A model generated the notes under the pieces. The model was not told the origin of the DNA. It did not search any database and worked only from the letters and a program-made list of their open reading frames with translations. A program made the translations under genes and the position numbers. From contig JASHUR010000047.1 in the NCBI GenBank assembly GCA_030039895.1, positions 1 to 28,431 on the forward strand: DNA of 28,431 nucleotides, in the 5' to 3' direction. The stretch comes from Acidobacteriaceae bacterium. Lineage in GTDB: Bacteria; Acidobacteriota; Terriglobia; Terriglobales; Acidobacteriaceae. Positions 7,598 through 18,189 of this stretch are shown here, piece after piece (the first letter of the stretch is position 1; every line of letters starts with the position of its first letter).

Positions 7598-8968
7598 ATG
7601 ACGCATTTTCCCACTCCGAAGGAGCGCCGGGCGCTGGGCCGCGCGCGGCGCAAGCAAATGGCCCGGCAGGACCTCGCCCACTGGAAGCCCGAGTCGCGAA
7701 GGCAGATGCCGGTTGGGCTGATGGAAGAGTCGATGCGCGGCCGGGTCCCGGCATTGATCACGCTCAAGTATCAGCGCATGCTCGACTCTCCTCTGGGATA
7801 CTTTCGCGGCGCGGTTCCGGTGATGGCGGCAGACCTGGCCGTAACAGCCAATACCGGCATCGTGACGCAGATCTGCGGCGACGCGCATGTGCGCAACCTC
7901 GGCGCGTTTGCAGCCCCCGATGGCCGGCTGGTCTTCGACATCAATGATTTTGACGAGACCATCCGGGCGCCTTTTGAGTGGGACCTGAAGCGGCTGACCA
8001 CCAGCCTGGTGCTGGCCGGACGAGCGACGGGCACTAAAAAAGGAGCCTGTGAAGATGCTGTGCTCTTCTTCGCCGCCCACTATCACAAATTTGTGGAGAT
8101 GTTCGCGCGCATGCCGGTCACGGATATGGCGCGCTTCCAGGTACACCGGCTGCAACGCATTACCCCAGTGAGCCAGGCGCTATTGAAGGCGGAACGGTGC
8201 ACACCTTTGAACACGCTGGAACAGTTGACGCTGCCCGGCAAAGCTGCATCGGGACGCCCCTCACCCAACCGCGTTTTCAAGGAAGAGAAGCCGCTGCTGG
8301 CGCGCGTCAGCGGAGCGCAGCGCCGCGCGGTGCTGGCATCGCTCGTGGCGTACAGCGAGACGCTGCAACCCGAGCGTCGGCACTTTTTCGCACAGTACCA
8401 CCCGCTCGATGTGGCCTTCAAGGTGGTCGGTACAGGCTCTGTGGGCCTGCGCGATTACGTCATTTACTTCGAGGGCAATGGGCTGGACGATCCGCTGTTT
8501 CTGCAGATCAAGGAGCAGCCGGGCTCGGCCTATGCGCCGTATGTTCGTGGACAGGGCTTCTCCGCGCAACAGAGCCCGACGGTGCATCAGGGCCAGCGCG
8601 TAGTGAACGGGCAGCGCGCCATGCAGTTTCAGTCAGACCCCTTTCTTGGCTGGACCACCATTGCTAACCGCCAATATGAAGTGCGGCAGCTGAACGACCA
8701 CAAAGGCAGCATCGCGGTCGAGGACCTATCTGGCGAGGGACTGCACGAATATGCGGAGATGTGCGGCGAGTTGCTGGCGCGCGGGCACGCCCGCTCCGGA
8801 GACCCCTGCGTGCTCGCCGGGTATATCGGCAACGGCAAGCGCTTTGGCGAGGCGATGATGCACTTCGCCAACGCCTACGCCGATCAGACAGAAAAAGACT
8901 GGGAGGAGCTAAAGGTATCAAAGAAGCGCTCAACCCCGAAACCCGCAGTGAAAAAGTCGGGCAGCTAA
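7598..8968 (+). CDS. DUF2252 family protein (kinase-like fold)
   Basis: A 456-residue DUF2252 protein. Diagnostic segments are an early ESMRGRVPALITLKY, CGDAHVRNLG (D95, H97, N100), DINDFDE (114-120), FEWDLKR (126-132), VRQLNDHKGS in the C-terminal half, and GHARSGD near the end. The GDAHxxN and DxNDFDE pair resembles the catalytic loop and metal-binding Asp of aminoglycoside-phosphotransferase-like kinases, so a phosphotransferase activity is plausible but unproven. I chose ATG 7598; a TTG at 7580 would add six residues and neither has a ribosome site. The C-terminus is Lys/Ser/Pro-rich. The stop lies nine bases before the ABC-F start, suggesting a shared transcript. Confidence 0.85.
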   Translation: MTHFPTPKERRALGRARRKQMARQDLAHWKPESRRQMPVGLMEESMRGRVPALITLKYQRMLDSPLGYFRGAVPVMAADLAVTANTGIVTQICGDAHVRNLGAFAAPDGRLVFDINDFDETIRAPFEWDLKRLTTSLVLAGRATGTKKGACEDAVLFFAAHYHKFVEMFARMPVTDMARFQVHRLQRITPVSQALLKAERCTPLNTLEQLTLPGKAASGRPSPNRVFKEEKPLLARVSGAQRRAVLASLVAYSETLQPERRHFFAQYHPLDVAFKVVGTGSVGLRDYVIYFEGNGLDDPLFLQIKEQPGSAYAPYVRGQGFSAQQSPTVHQGQRVVNGQRAMQFQSDPFLGWTTIANRQYEVRQLNDHKGSIAVEDLSGEGLHEYAEMCGELLARGHARSGDPCVLAGYIGNGKRFGEAMMHFANAYADQTEKDWEELKVSKKRSTPKPAVKKSGS

Positions 8969-8977
8969 AATGAAACC

Positions 8978-10933
<1,956 letters not shown>

Positions 10934-10958
10934 ATTGCCACTTACTCGCCCCGGAACG

Positions 10959-11534
10959 CTATTCGGCGATCTTGCCCTCAATCCTCCGGTCGGGAACCAG
11001 CCACATAATCGCGACCGCAACATACAGCACCCCGGCAATCCACGGCCGCACAAATGCCAGCGGAATCGCAATCACATAAATCGCAACCGACACTTTCCCC
11101 TTCCGGTCGTTTCCAATCAACATGCCTAGCGTCGATGTACGCCCGTGTAGCCGGATCAGCGCCTGCACTAGAATGTAGTACGCAATCCCCGCCATCAACA
11201 GCACCATCCCGTATATGGCCACCGGCCACGGATCGAAATGGTTCTCCCCAATCCATGCTGTGCCGAACGGGATCAGCGACAGCCAGAACAGCAAATGCAG
11301 ATTGGCCCACATCGTCGCGCCGTTCACATGCTGCGTCGCATGCAGCAGATGATGGTGATTGTTCCAGTAGATGCCGATGTAAACAAAGCTCAGGATGTAG
11401 CTAAGGAATGTCGGAACTACGGGCTGCAAATCCACAAGGCTCGTTCCATGCGGAGGCTTCATCTCCAGCACCATGATGGTGATGATGACTGCAAGAACGC
11501 CGTCGCTGAAGGCTTCCAGTCGCCCCTTGCTCAT
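10959..11534 (-). CDS. TMEM175-type (DUF1211) potassium channel-like membrane protein
   Basis: A 191-residue protein starting MSKGRLEAFSDG. The RxxAFSDG box at 5-12, on the first membrane helix, is the hallmark of the TMEM175 family, whose bacterial members are single-repeat, six-helix subunits that form tetrameric potassium channels. Six hydrophobic stretches fit the sequence, with a His-rich loop after the second (WNNHHHLLHATQH). I chose ATG 11534 because GGGG lies five bases upstream and because the FSDG helix then sits at the usual place; ATG 11555 and 11561 are in frame but have no ribosome site. Expected location is the inner membrane. It diverges from ppc across 97 bases, so their expression may be linked. 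Confidence 0.85.
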   Translation of the reverse strand: MSKGRLEAFSDGVLAVIITIMVLEMKPPHGTSLVDLQPVVPTFLSYILSFVYIGIYWNNHHHLLHATQHVNGATMWANLHLLFWLSLIPFGTAWIGENHFDPWPVAIYGMVLLMAGIAYYILVQALIRLHGRTSTLGMLIGNDRKGKVSVAIYVIAIPLAFVRPWIAGVLYVAVAIMWLVPDRRIEGKIAE

Positions 11535-11631
11535 CTCTGCCCCGTTCGTTGGCATGAGCATATCAGTTGTCAGGGGCCGTCTCACGCGGCACGCCTCGGG
11601 GCTCCAAAAACCATCAGGCATAATTAAGGTA

Positions 11632-14493
11632 ATGCCATCTCTTTGGAAACCCGATAGTTGGGCCGGACGGCTTGCGGAGCTGGAGGCGCGCACTGGCGAT
11701 TTGAAGGAAGCTCCACTGCGCCGCGATGTGCGCTCGCTGGGCATGCTGCTGGGTGAGGTTTTGCGCGAGCAGGCCGGCAACGCGCTCTACGAAAAGGTTG
11801 AGGAGCTGCGTCAGGCGGCCATCCGCCGCCGCGAGGCCCAGGCGGAAGGCAGGCTGCAGGAAGCGGACGTGTTGCTGCAAAAGGCCGTCCTCCAGGTCAA
11901 TGCCATGCCGGTCGATCAGGCATATCAACTCAGCCGGGCGTTCGCATTCTATTTCGAACTCATCAACCTGGCGGAAACAAACCATCGCAAGCGGCGTCGG
12001 CTCTCGGCGCAGATCAGCGCGGAACAACGCGGTGCGGACAAGGCGCAGGGCACATCCTTTTTCGGCGTGCCGGGCTCGAATGCTCTTCGCGGCACGTTGC
12101 GCGGAACACTGCGCGCGATGCGCTACGTGGGCATCTCTGCGGAAGAGGCTCTCGACTGGCTGCGGAAGATCTACATTGTGCCGGTGTTCACCGCGCATCC
12201 AACCGAGGTTGCGCGACGCTCCGTCCTGAGCAAGCGCCGCCGCATCGGAGAATTTCTTGAGCAGCTCGACCGCATCCCGGTCCCCGATGAAGAGCTCTCC
12301 GCGCTCGAGTCGGCGCTCGTCACCGAAATCAGCGCGCTCTGGCAAACCGACGAGGTGCGTAGCAGCCGCCCCAAGGTCTCCGACGAGATCAAGATGGGGC
12401 TCGACTACTACGACGTCTCATTGTTTGAGACGCTGCCCGGGCTTTATCGCGAAATCGCTGCCGCGCTCAAATGCGAGTATGAACTTGAGATTGACGTCGC
12501 CGACCTCCCGCTCGTCCTGGGCTTCGGCTCCTGGATCGGCGGAGACCGCGACGGTAATCCCTATGTGACCACCGAAGTCACTCGCGACGCTATCCGCGAG
12601 GCACGGACGCGCCTGCTCGCGTACTACGACAAACGGCTGCAATTGCTCATCGATCTGCTTACAACTTCGGCACAGCAGCTTCCGGTAAGCCAGGAACTGA
12701 CCTCCCGGCTGAATTCGTATATGAGTCAGTTACAAACTGGCGCTGAGCAGATTTTCGGCCATCATTTCCAGTTTGAAATCTACCGGCGCTTTCTCGTGTG
12801 CATTCACGCACGCCTGCTGCGCACCGCAGGCATGGAGCCGGCAGACAAGAATAGCGCAGAATCGCTGTTGACGACGCTGCCCTCCTATTGTTCAGCGCAG
12901 GAGTTCCAGGGCGATCTTGAGATTTTGCGCCGCAGCCTGGCCGAAAATAACGGCCTTCGACTTGCGCAAACACTCGTCGACCCCGTCCTGCTGCAAGTGC
13001 GGACCTTCGGCCTGCACCTGCATACGCTCGATGTGCGCCAGCATGCCAGGTTGCACCGCAAGGCGCTCGAAGAAGCCTCGGCGTGGCGCGCCGGCAAAGC
13101 GGACAAGGTCCCCGGCGAATTGAGCGACCAGAGCCGCAGCGTCATCGAGACATTCCGGGCAATTGCCGAGGTCAAGAAGGGCTGCAGCCCGGAGACGATC
13201 CGGCAATACGTCATCAGCGGCGCCGCAAGTGCTGAAGACGTGCTGGCTGTGATCTGGCTGGCGCGGCTCGGCGGTGTGAACGTCGCCGGCTCGGGCAACG
13301 ATCCCGGCCTGATGCCGGTTCCGCTCTTTGAATCCATCGAAGACCTGCGCAACGCGCCCGAAATATGCCGCAGCCTCTGGTCCAATCCCGAGTACCGCGA
13401 TCTGCTGAAAACCTGGGGCGATACGCAGGAGATAATGCTCGGCTACTCCGACTCCAACAAAGACGGAGGCATGCTCACCAGCATCTGGGAAATATTTCGC
13501 GCGCACCGCGCCCTGCACGAAGTGGCGCATGAGTGCGGCATCAGGCTGCGGCTCTTCCATGGACGCGGCGGCACCGTCGGTCGCGGCGGCGGCCCCACGC
13601 ACCGCTCCATCTACGCGCAGCCCATGAATGCCTTCGACGGACAGATCCGCATCACCGAGCAGGGTGAAGTACTCAACTGGAAATACTCCGACGTGGTGCT
13701 GGCCGAGCGCAACCTTGAACTGATGATTGCCGCCAGCCTCGATGCACTGGCCCGCCCCAACGCGCGCGATCCGCACGGGCACCAGTCCGGCGTTCTGCTG
13801 CCGGAGTGGGAAGCGGCGCTCGATGAGCTTTCGCAAATGGCATTCCACTTCTATCGCGCCAACATCATCGATGACCCTGAAGTCCTGCACTACTTCGAGG
13901 TCGCCACACCTGTCGCGGAGCTGGAGCACGCAAAAATCGGCTCACGTCCCTCACGGCGCGGCGGACGCATGAGCTTCGACAGTTTGCGAGCCATTCCCTG
14001 GGTCTTCGGGTGGACGCAAAGTCGTCTGTTAGTCCCGGCGTGGTTCGGCGTTGGTCACGCAATCGAGGAATACTCCAAGCGACCAGGCGGCATGGAACTG
14101 CTACACGCCATGATGGCGGAGTTCCCGCTCTTCATCGACCTCATTCGCAACGTGGAGATGGCGCTCGCCAAAGCCGACATCGGCATCGCCGAAATTTATT
14201 CCTCGCTCATGCCGGACGAGGGCCTGCGCGAGCGCGTCTTCTCCAAGCTCAAGGCCGAGATGGAGCGTACTCTTGGCGCGGTACTGGCGGTCACCCAACA
14301 ACACGCGCTGTTGGAGCAAAATCAGGTGCTCGCGCGCTCCATCCGCCTGCGCAACCCGTATGTGGACCCCATGAGCCTCATCCAGGTGGACCTGCTTCGG
14401 CGCAAGCGCGCAGGCGAAAACACGCCCGAGATCAATCGTGCCATCGCCGCGACCATCAACGGAATCTCCGCGGGCCTTCGTAACACAGGCTGA
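11632..14493 (+). CDS. ppc: Phosphoenolpyruvate carboxylase
   Basis: A 953-residue enzyme, within the usual range for the bacterial-type family. It carboxylates phosphoenolpyruvate with bicarbonate to give oxaloacetate, replenishing the TCA cycle. Visible landmarks are FTAHPTE with catalytic His189, GGDRDGNP (303-310), GYSDSNKDGG (604-613), the glycine-rich catalytic loop HGRGGTVGRGGGP (643-655), the late RNPYVDP segment, and the C-terminal NTG that ends PEPC proteins. I chose ATG 11632 (MPSLWKPDSW), with AAGG just upstream; in-frame codons back to 11473 would overlap the divergent TMEM175 gene and look unlike protein. The N-terminal region up to about residue 180 contains an Arg-rich helix and is somewhat longer than in E. 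coli. No regulator is adjacent. Confidence 0.95.
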   Translation: MPSLWKPDSWAGRLAELEARTGDLKEAPLRRDVRSLGMLLGEVLREQAGNALYEKVEELRQAAIRRREAQAEGRLQEADVLLQKAVLQVNAMPVDQAYQLSRAFAFYFELINLAETNHRKRRRLSAQISAEQRGADKAQGTSFFGVPGSNALRGTLRGTLRAMRYVGISAEEALDWLRKIYIVPVFTAHPTEVARRSVLSKRRRIGEFLEQLDRIPVPDEELSALESALVTEISALWQTDEVRSSRPKVSDEIKMGLDYYDVSLFETLPGLYREIAAALKCEYELEIDVADLPLVLGFGSWIGGDRDGNPYVTTEVTRDAIREARTRLLAYYDKRLQLLIDLLTTSAQQLPVSQELTSRLNSYMSQLQTGAEQIFGHHFQFEIYRRFLVCIHARLLRTAGMEPADKNSAESLLTTLPSYCSAQEFQGDLEILRRSLAENNGLRLAQTLVDPVLLQVRTFGLHLHTLDVRQHARLHRKALEEASAWRAGKADKVPGELSDQSRSVIETFRAIAEVKKGCSPETIRQYVISGAASAEDVLAVIWLARLGGVNVAGSGNDPGLMPVPLFESIEDLRNAPEICRSLWSNPEYRDLLKTWGDTQEIMLGYSDSNKDGGMLTSIWEIFRAHRALHEVAHECGIRLRLFHGRGGTVGRGGGPTHRSIYAQPMNAFDGQIRITEQGEVLNWKYSDVVLAERNLELMIAASLDALARPNARDPHGHQSGVLLPEWEAALDELSQMAFHFYRANIIDDPEVLHYFEVATPVAELEHAKIGSRPSRRGGRMSFDSLRAIPWVFGWTQSRLLVPAWFGVGHAIEEYSKRPGGMELLHAMMAEFPLFIDLIRNVEMALAKADIGIAEIYSSLMPDEGLRERVFSKLKAEMERTLGAVLAVTQQHALLEQNQVLARSIRLRNPYVDPMSLIQVDLLRRKRAGENTPEINRAIAATINGISAGLRNTG

Positions 14494-14536
14494 ACAACTG
14501 ACAAGCTCCGAAACCTCAAAAGCTCCATCAGAGTTC

Positions 14537-14572
14537 CAGATTGGGTCCACCCGTCCCATCCTCTCCAATCTG
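14537..14572 (+). terminator. Possible hairpin downstream of ppc
   Basis: CAGATTGG (14537-14544) and CCAATCTG (14565-14572) form a perfect eight-base stem with a 20-base loop, 43 bases after the ppc stop. There is no T-run after it, so it is not a classical intrinsic terminator. It may mark the transcript end or a processing site in the 162-base gap before the next gene. Confidence 0.35.
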
Positions 14573-14655
14573 AAACACGCCTTCCTCCGATTTCGGAATT
14601 ACCCCTCGTGGCCCGCGCACTCACCTCGTATCCTCGGCGCAGGGAGGGTTGATCG

Positions 14656-15438
14656 ATGCACACGCAACCCGTAGAAGACATTGACTCCGTCATCGGACGA
14701 TTTCAAGCGTGGGCCGGATCGCGCAACGCAGCAGAGGTAAAGCCGGGCATCCGCGAGCTGACGTATGAAGAGGCGTTGGAGTCGCGGCGCAACCGCTGGC
14801 GAGGTACGATGCCGGACGCGGCGAAGGACATGCCTGCAAACGAGTTGCGGGCAGAACCCGGAGTAACCCATGTGGAGGCACCTGGCCAGGCCTCGGCGCG
14901 GGCTGCCGCGCGGATGAAGCATGGTGGATCGAAGAACCGCGGCGCAAAACGCAAAGCATCGGGAAAGACACCAGAACGCAGCCGCGCTCTGAAGCCATCT
15001 CGAACCGCAAAAACTATGACGCCCTCGGAAAAGAAGGCCGCAGCGTCCCCCAGATCTCAGGCGAAGACCGCCCCGCCCGCATTCCGCGAGGTACTGGCGC
15101 AGACCATTCAACCCACCGACGCGATCGTGGCTGCGCAACCGTCAGAGGCGGCACGGCAGGTTGCAATTTCTATCCGGCTGGCTCCGGCAGAGCGGGCGCT
15201 TTTGCGGACGAGGGCTGCCGAGTCCGGAATCACGGTATCGGCCTACATGCGTCAGTGCGCTCTGGAAGTGGAGCAGTTGCGCGCAGAGGTGAAGCAAACG
15301 CTGGCCGCATTGCAGCAACAGGCCGCAACGCCGGCCGCAGCCCCGGAACCATCCCCAACGCAAAAGCCGGGGCCTTTCACGCGGCTGATGCGGCGGCTGC
15401 TCCCCGCTTCTTCCCCAAGGCTGGCGCTGCGCGCCTAG
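14656..15438 (+). CDS. Basic hypothetical protein with ribbon-helix-helix/MobC-like C-terminal segment
   Basis: A 260-residue soluble protein. The start is well supported: GGGAGG at 14642-14647, eight bases before ATG. Three parts can be seen. Residues 1-50 form a compact region (RFQAWAGSRN...GIRELTYEEALESRR). Residues 50-165 are low-complexity, Lys/Ala/Arg/Ser-rich and probably disordered. Residues 168-205 read like a ribbon-helix-helix DNA-binding unit: a strand (VAISIRLAP), helix A (AERALLRTRAAES), then GITVSAYMRQCALE, the pattern seen in MobC-like and antitoxin-type RHH proteins. A short coiled coil (about 203-224) and a basic amphipathic tail follow. A DNA-binding or nucleoid-associated role is inferred; there is no relaxase or toxin partner next door. 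It is convergent with the DinB-family gene. Confidence 0.72.
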   Translation: MHTQPVEDIDSVIGRFQAWAGSRNAAEVKPGIRELTYEEALESRRNRWRGTMPDAAKDMPANELRAEPGVTHVEAPGQASARAAARMKHGGSKNRGAKRKASGKTPERSRALKPSRTAKTMTPSEKKAAASPRSQAKTAPPAFREVLAQTIQPTDAIVAAQPSEAARQVAISIRLAPAERALLRTRAAESGITVSAYMRQCALEVEQLRAEVKQTLAALQQQAATPAAAPEPSPTQKPGPFTRLMRRLLPASSPRLALRA

Positions 15439-15492
15439 GCTTCCAACAGCAAGTCAACTCCCCGAACGACCAGCGGGAGCACCCCTATCCGT

Positions 15493-15516
15493 TCTAAAAT
15501 GGCGCGCGAAGCGCGC
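15493..15516 (-). terminator. Intrinsic-type terminator for DinB-family gene
   Basis: GCGCGC (15502-15507), loop GAA, GCGCGC (15511-15516) makes a very stable six-base GC stem. Read on the minus strand it lies 15 bases past the stop of the DinB-family gene and is followed by CATTTTAG, a short T-run. On the plus strand no T-run follows. Confidence 0.5.
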
Positions 15517-15530
15517 GTGGGCCTGGACGG

Positions 15531-16082
15531 CTAGTCCCGCTGGCTGGCTTCACCGGCCAGCACCTTGCGGTTGAACTCAGCCGACTGTTTCCGGGCTACG
15601 CTGAGCGTCTTCCAGTTCGCGGACTGGAGATGCTTGGCGAGGAAGACGATCTGCCCACAGTGGTAGCTGTAATGCGCCACCTGACGATTGATGGCCTGCA
15701 TCACCGAGTGCGCCTCACCGCGGATGGTAATCGTGCGCGTAAGGTCGGCGTCCGTCAGCGGGTCCAGTGCGGAAAAGAGGCACGCCCATCCGCGCTCCCA
15801 CAGTGCGAGCAGCTCGGCACGCGTGGCGGGAGGCTCTTCAAACTCGCTGTCCCGATTGCGCGCTGGCTTTTCGCCGTCGGCGGTCAGGAAGTCCGTCCAG
15901 CGCGACAGCATGTTGCCCGCCATATGTTTCACAATGATGGCGATGCAGTTCATTTCCGGATCGAGTGTGCGCGTGAGGTCGCTGTCTGCGACCTGCGCAA
16001 TCGCCCTTTCGCCCAGCTTCTTGTACTGGTGGAAGATGGCGCGTGCGTCTTCGGTATAGGATGTCGTGAATATGAGCGGCAT
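15531..16082 (-). CDS. DinB superfamily / DUF1572 protein
   Basis: A 183-residue four-helix-bundle protein of the DinB/YfiT-like superfamily. The three histidines expected to bind a metal are H53 (IIVKHMAGNM), H137 and H141 (VAHYSYHCGQI). An Arg/Trp segment (MLSRWTDFLTADGEKPxRNRDxEF) is typical of DUF1572. Superfamily members include thiol-dependent S-transferases (bacillithiol or mycothiol), but for DUF1572 the substrate is unknown. The start is supported by AGGAG (16091-16095) eight bases upstream. It is the last gene of a probable three-gene minus-strand unit, 48 bases after the membrane-anchored hypothetical. No signal peptide is visible, so it is cytosolic. Confidence 0.85.
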   Translation of the reverse strand: MPLIFTTSYTEDARAIFHQYKKLGERAIAQVADSDLTRTLDPEMNCIAIIVKHMAGNMLSRWTDFLTADGEKPARNRDSEFEEPPATRAELLALWERGWACLFSALDPLTDADLTRTITIRGEAHSVMQAINRQVAHYSYHCGQIVFLAKHLQSANWKTLSVARKQSAEFNRKVLAGEASQRD

Positions 16083-16130
16083 GAATGCTACTCCTGATAA
16101 ATCAAGCGTGTCCGGTCCAGACTGTGTGGT

Positions 16131-16853
16131 CTATTGTTGCTTGATCGTTGTCGCTTTGTCGTTGCTGAAGGTCACCGCCCACTTTTGCGGGCCGGCGTCG
16201 TAATAAACAGTGCGGTTGCCGATCGTGGATGCTTCCGACTGCTGGACAACGCCGAGGGCCATCGCTGTCTGCAGCTCATTCATGCCGGGGATTGGATGGT
16301 GCGCGTCAATGGCGGCCCACACCTTGGACCCCCAGTAGTTGTACATCGTGTGCGGATCGTCGTAGTAGAAGATCTGGTCGCAATAGAAGGTCGAATCCGA
16401 GCCTTGAATATATCCAATTGCGGTTGCATATTCGTCCGGGCGATTGGGCATTTTGAAAACGACGAGGACCTGTTTGTCGCCGTGCGGCACTCGTGTGGCA
16501 TGGCTGGCGGGGACCTTCTGCGTAACGATATCCTGAATTTCCATCTGCTGGACGCTGGGCAGAACTCCGGATTGATGCGCGAAATCGACGCGATGACCGG
16601 CATAAGGATAATAGTCAAGCGAGTATCCGGCTTGTATCCAAACGGTCTTGCCGTCTAGGGCTTTGGCGTCACTGATGCTGTCAATGTACATCTTGCGCGG
16701 CAGCACCATTTCGTCCTGCGTAAGCTGCGGTTCGGCAGCCTGGTGCGGCTGCACCATCGGCTCATGACGCTCCCGCCAGATGAAATAGACGCGAATGGCG
16801 CAGATAAGCAGAACGAATAGCGTAACGAGCGAAACTTTTTGCCAGGTTTTCAT
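16131..16853 (-). CDS. Membrane-anchored hypothetical protein
   Basis: A 240-residue protein of no family I recognise. Residues 6-26 form one hydrophobic helix (VSLVTLFVLLICAIRVYFIW) with a short basic start, so the protein is probably an inner-membrane protein with a single anchor and a periplasmic domain. That domain is rich in Tyr and Asp (GYSLDYYPYAGHRVDF, DQIFYYDDPHTMYNYWG) and ends in a polar tail. The start is supported by AAGGA (16863-16867) nine bases upstream. It sits 34 bases downstream of the EntS-like MFS gene and 48 upstream of the DinB-family gene on the same strand. A helper role for the exporter is possible, but only proximity supports it. Confidence 0.72.
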   Translation of the reverse strand: MKTWQKVSLVTLFVLLICAIRVYFIWRERHEPMVQPHQAAEPQLTQDEMVLPRKMYIDSISDAKALDGKTVWIQAGYSLDYYPYAGHRVDFAHQSGVLPSVQQMEIQDIVTQKVPASHATRVPHGDKQVLVVFKMPNRPDEYATAIGYIQGSDSTFYCDQIFYYDDPHTMYNYWGSKVWAAIDAHHPIPGMNELQTAMALGVVQQSEASTIGNRTVYYDAGPQKWAVTFSNDKATTIKQQ

Positions 16854-16887
16854 ACCGCAGGTTCCTTCTTGAAAAATTGCTTGGAGG

Positions 16888-18189
16888 TTAGAGTTTGCGA
16901 ACTTCCTGAGCAGCCTCGAGTGCTTCCACGTTCAGGAGCGCTTCCGCGGTCAGCTCGTCTGCACGGCGCAACTCGGGGAAGATGACGCTCCACAGGCCCG
17001 TGATCATCAGCGAACCGATGCCTCCATAAATGACCGCGCGAACGGCGCCCCACCACTGCGCGGTAAGGCCGCTTTCGAACTCACCCAGTTCATTGGATGC
17101 ACCAAGGAAGAGAGAGTTGACGGCGCTGACGCGGCCGCGCATCTCCGGCGGTGTGGCAAGCTGCAGGATGGACGAGCGCACGACCACGCTCACCATATCG
17201 GAAGCTCCGACGACGACCAGCGCAAGCAGGGACAGCACCATATTTCTTGACACGCCGAAGAGGATGGTAGCCACGCCAAAGATGGCTACGCAGACGAGCA
17301 TGAGCGCGCCCGCGCGGCGTTTGATCGGCGACCAGGTCAGCGAAAAGGAAACCACGAGCGCTCCCACAGCTGGAGCGGCGCGCAGCATCCCAAGGCCGCG
17401 CGGCCCTGCATGCAGAATGTCCTGCGCAAAGATGGGCAGAAGGGCCACGGCCCCGCCGAGCAGCACGGCAAACAGGTCCAGCGAGATGGAGCCAAACAGA
17501 ATCGGCGTGCGACGCACATAACGGAAGCCTGCGAAGAGCACATCCAGGGACGCGGCGCGATGCTCCATACGCCCCGGCCGAACGGAGAGTGAACCGACGA
17601 GGACGAGAAACCAAATCAGTGTGACAAGGGTAAAGAGATAGACCAGCGGCGCTCCGGCAATGCCGGCATGCAGCGGCAGCGTGAACAGCAGTCCGCCGAC
17701 CGCAGGACCAGCGATGGTGGCGATCTGAAAGATGGTGGCGCCCCAGGTAACGGCGTTAACGAAATGATCTTTAGGGACAAGGTGCGGAATGAGAGCCGAG
17801 CTGGCCGGCCCGCTGAAGGCGCGCCCCGAGCCAATGAAGAAGAGCACGGCATAGATGGGGAGAATGTGCCGAATGTGATGCAGCGCGAAGAAGAACAGCG
17901 CCGCCGTGCAGAAGACCTGAATCGAGTAACACACAAGGATTACGTGACGGCGGTCGAAGCGGTCAGCGACGTGGCCTGCCGGAAGCATAAAGATGAGGCC
18001 GGGCAGAAACAGTGCCAGGCCTGTGTAGCCAAGGTCGATGGCACTGTGCGTGATGAGGTAGATCTGCCAGGCGACGGCGAGCGCCTGCGCCTCTGCCCCG
18101 ATAATGACCATGACGCGCGCGAGTTGGTAGCGGCGAAAGTCGGGAGAGTGAAAGGCTGCGGCGGCTCTGGCAGGGGTGGTGTCGGACAT
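16888..18189 (-). CDS. MFS transporter, EntS-like exporter
   Basis: A 433-residue major facilitator with about 12 membrane helices. MFS motif A between helices 2 and 3 is GHVADRFDRR (72-81). The pattern of short conserved stretches (DFRRYQLARV at the start, SGPASSALIPHLVP, PPEMRGRVSAVNSLFLGASNELGEFESG late) matches the MFS_3/EntS group, whose E. coli member exports enterobactin. The substrate here is unknown and no siderophore synthesis gene is near. I chose ATG 18189 (MSDTTPARAA); the open frame continues about 200 residues upstream, but that part is Cys/Arg/Gln-rich antisense sequence of the neighbouring gene. A TATAAA (18205-18200 on this strand) lies only 10 bases before the ATG, suggesting a very short leader. 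It heads a three-gene unit. Confidence 0.87.
   Translation of the reverse strand: MSDTTPARAAAAFHSPDFRRYQLARVMVIIGAEAQALAVAWQIYLITHSAIDLGYTGLALFLPGLIFMLPAGHVADRFDRRHVILVCYSIQVFCTAALFFFALHHIRHILPIYAVLFFIGSGRAFSGPASSALIPHLVPKDHFVNAVTWGATIFQIATIAGPAVGGLLFTLPLHAGIAGAPLVYLFTLVTLIWFLVLVGSLSVRPGRMEHRAASLDVLFAGFRYVRRTPILFGSISLDLFAVLLGGAVALLPIFAQDILHAGPRGLGMLRAAPAVGALVVSFSLTWSPIKRRAGALMLVCVAIFGVATILFGVSRNMVLSLLALVVVGASDMVSVVVRSSILQLATPPEMRGRVSAVNSLFLGASNELGEFESGLTAQWWGAVRAVIYGGIGSLMITGLWSVIFPELRRADELTAEALLNVEALEAAQEVRKL

Noticed and set aside
6685..7767. 360-codon minus-strand frame over the sugar kinase gene
   Set aside because: Antisense shadow of a gene with both PfkB signatures; no domain and no ribosome site.
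11473..11631. Longer N-terminus for PEPC
   Set aside because: Would overlap the start of the divergent TMEM175 gene; the sequence is unlike PEPC and a better start with AAGG lies at 11632.
12892..13929. 345-codon minus-strand frame inside ppc
   Set aside because: Antisense shadow of conserved PEPC catalytic motifs.
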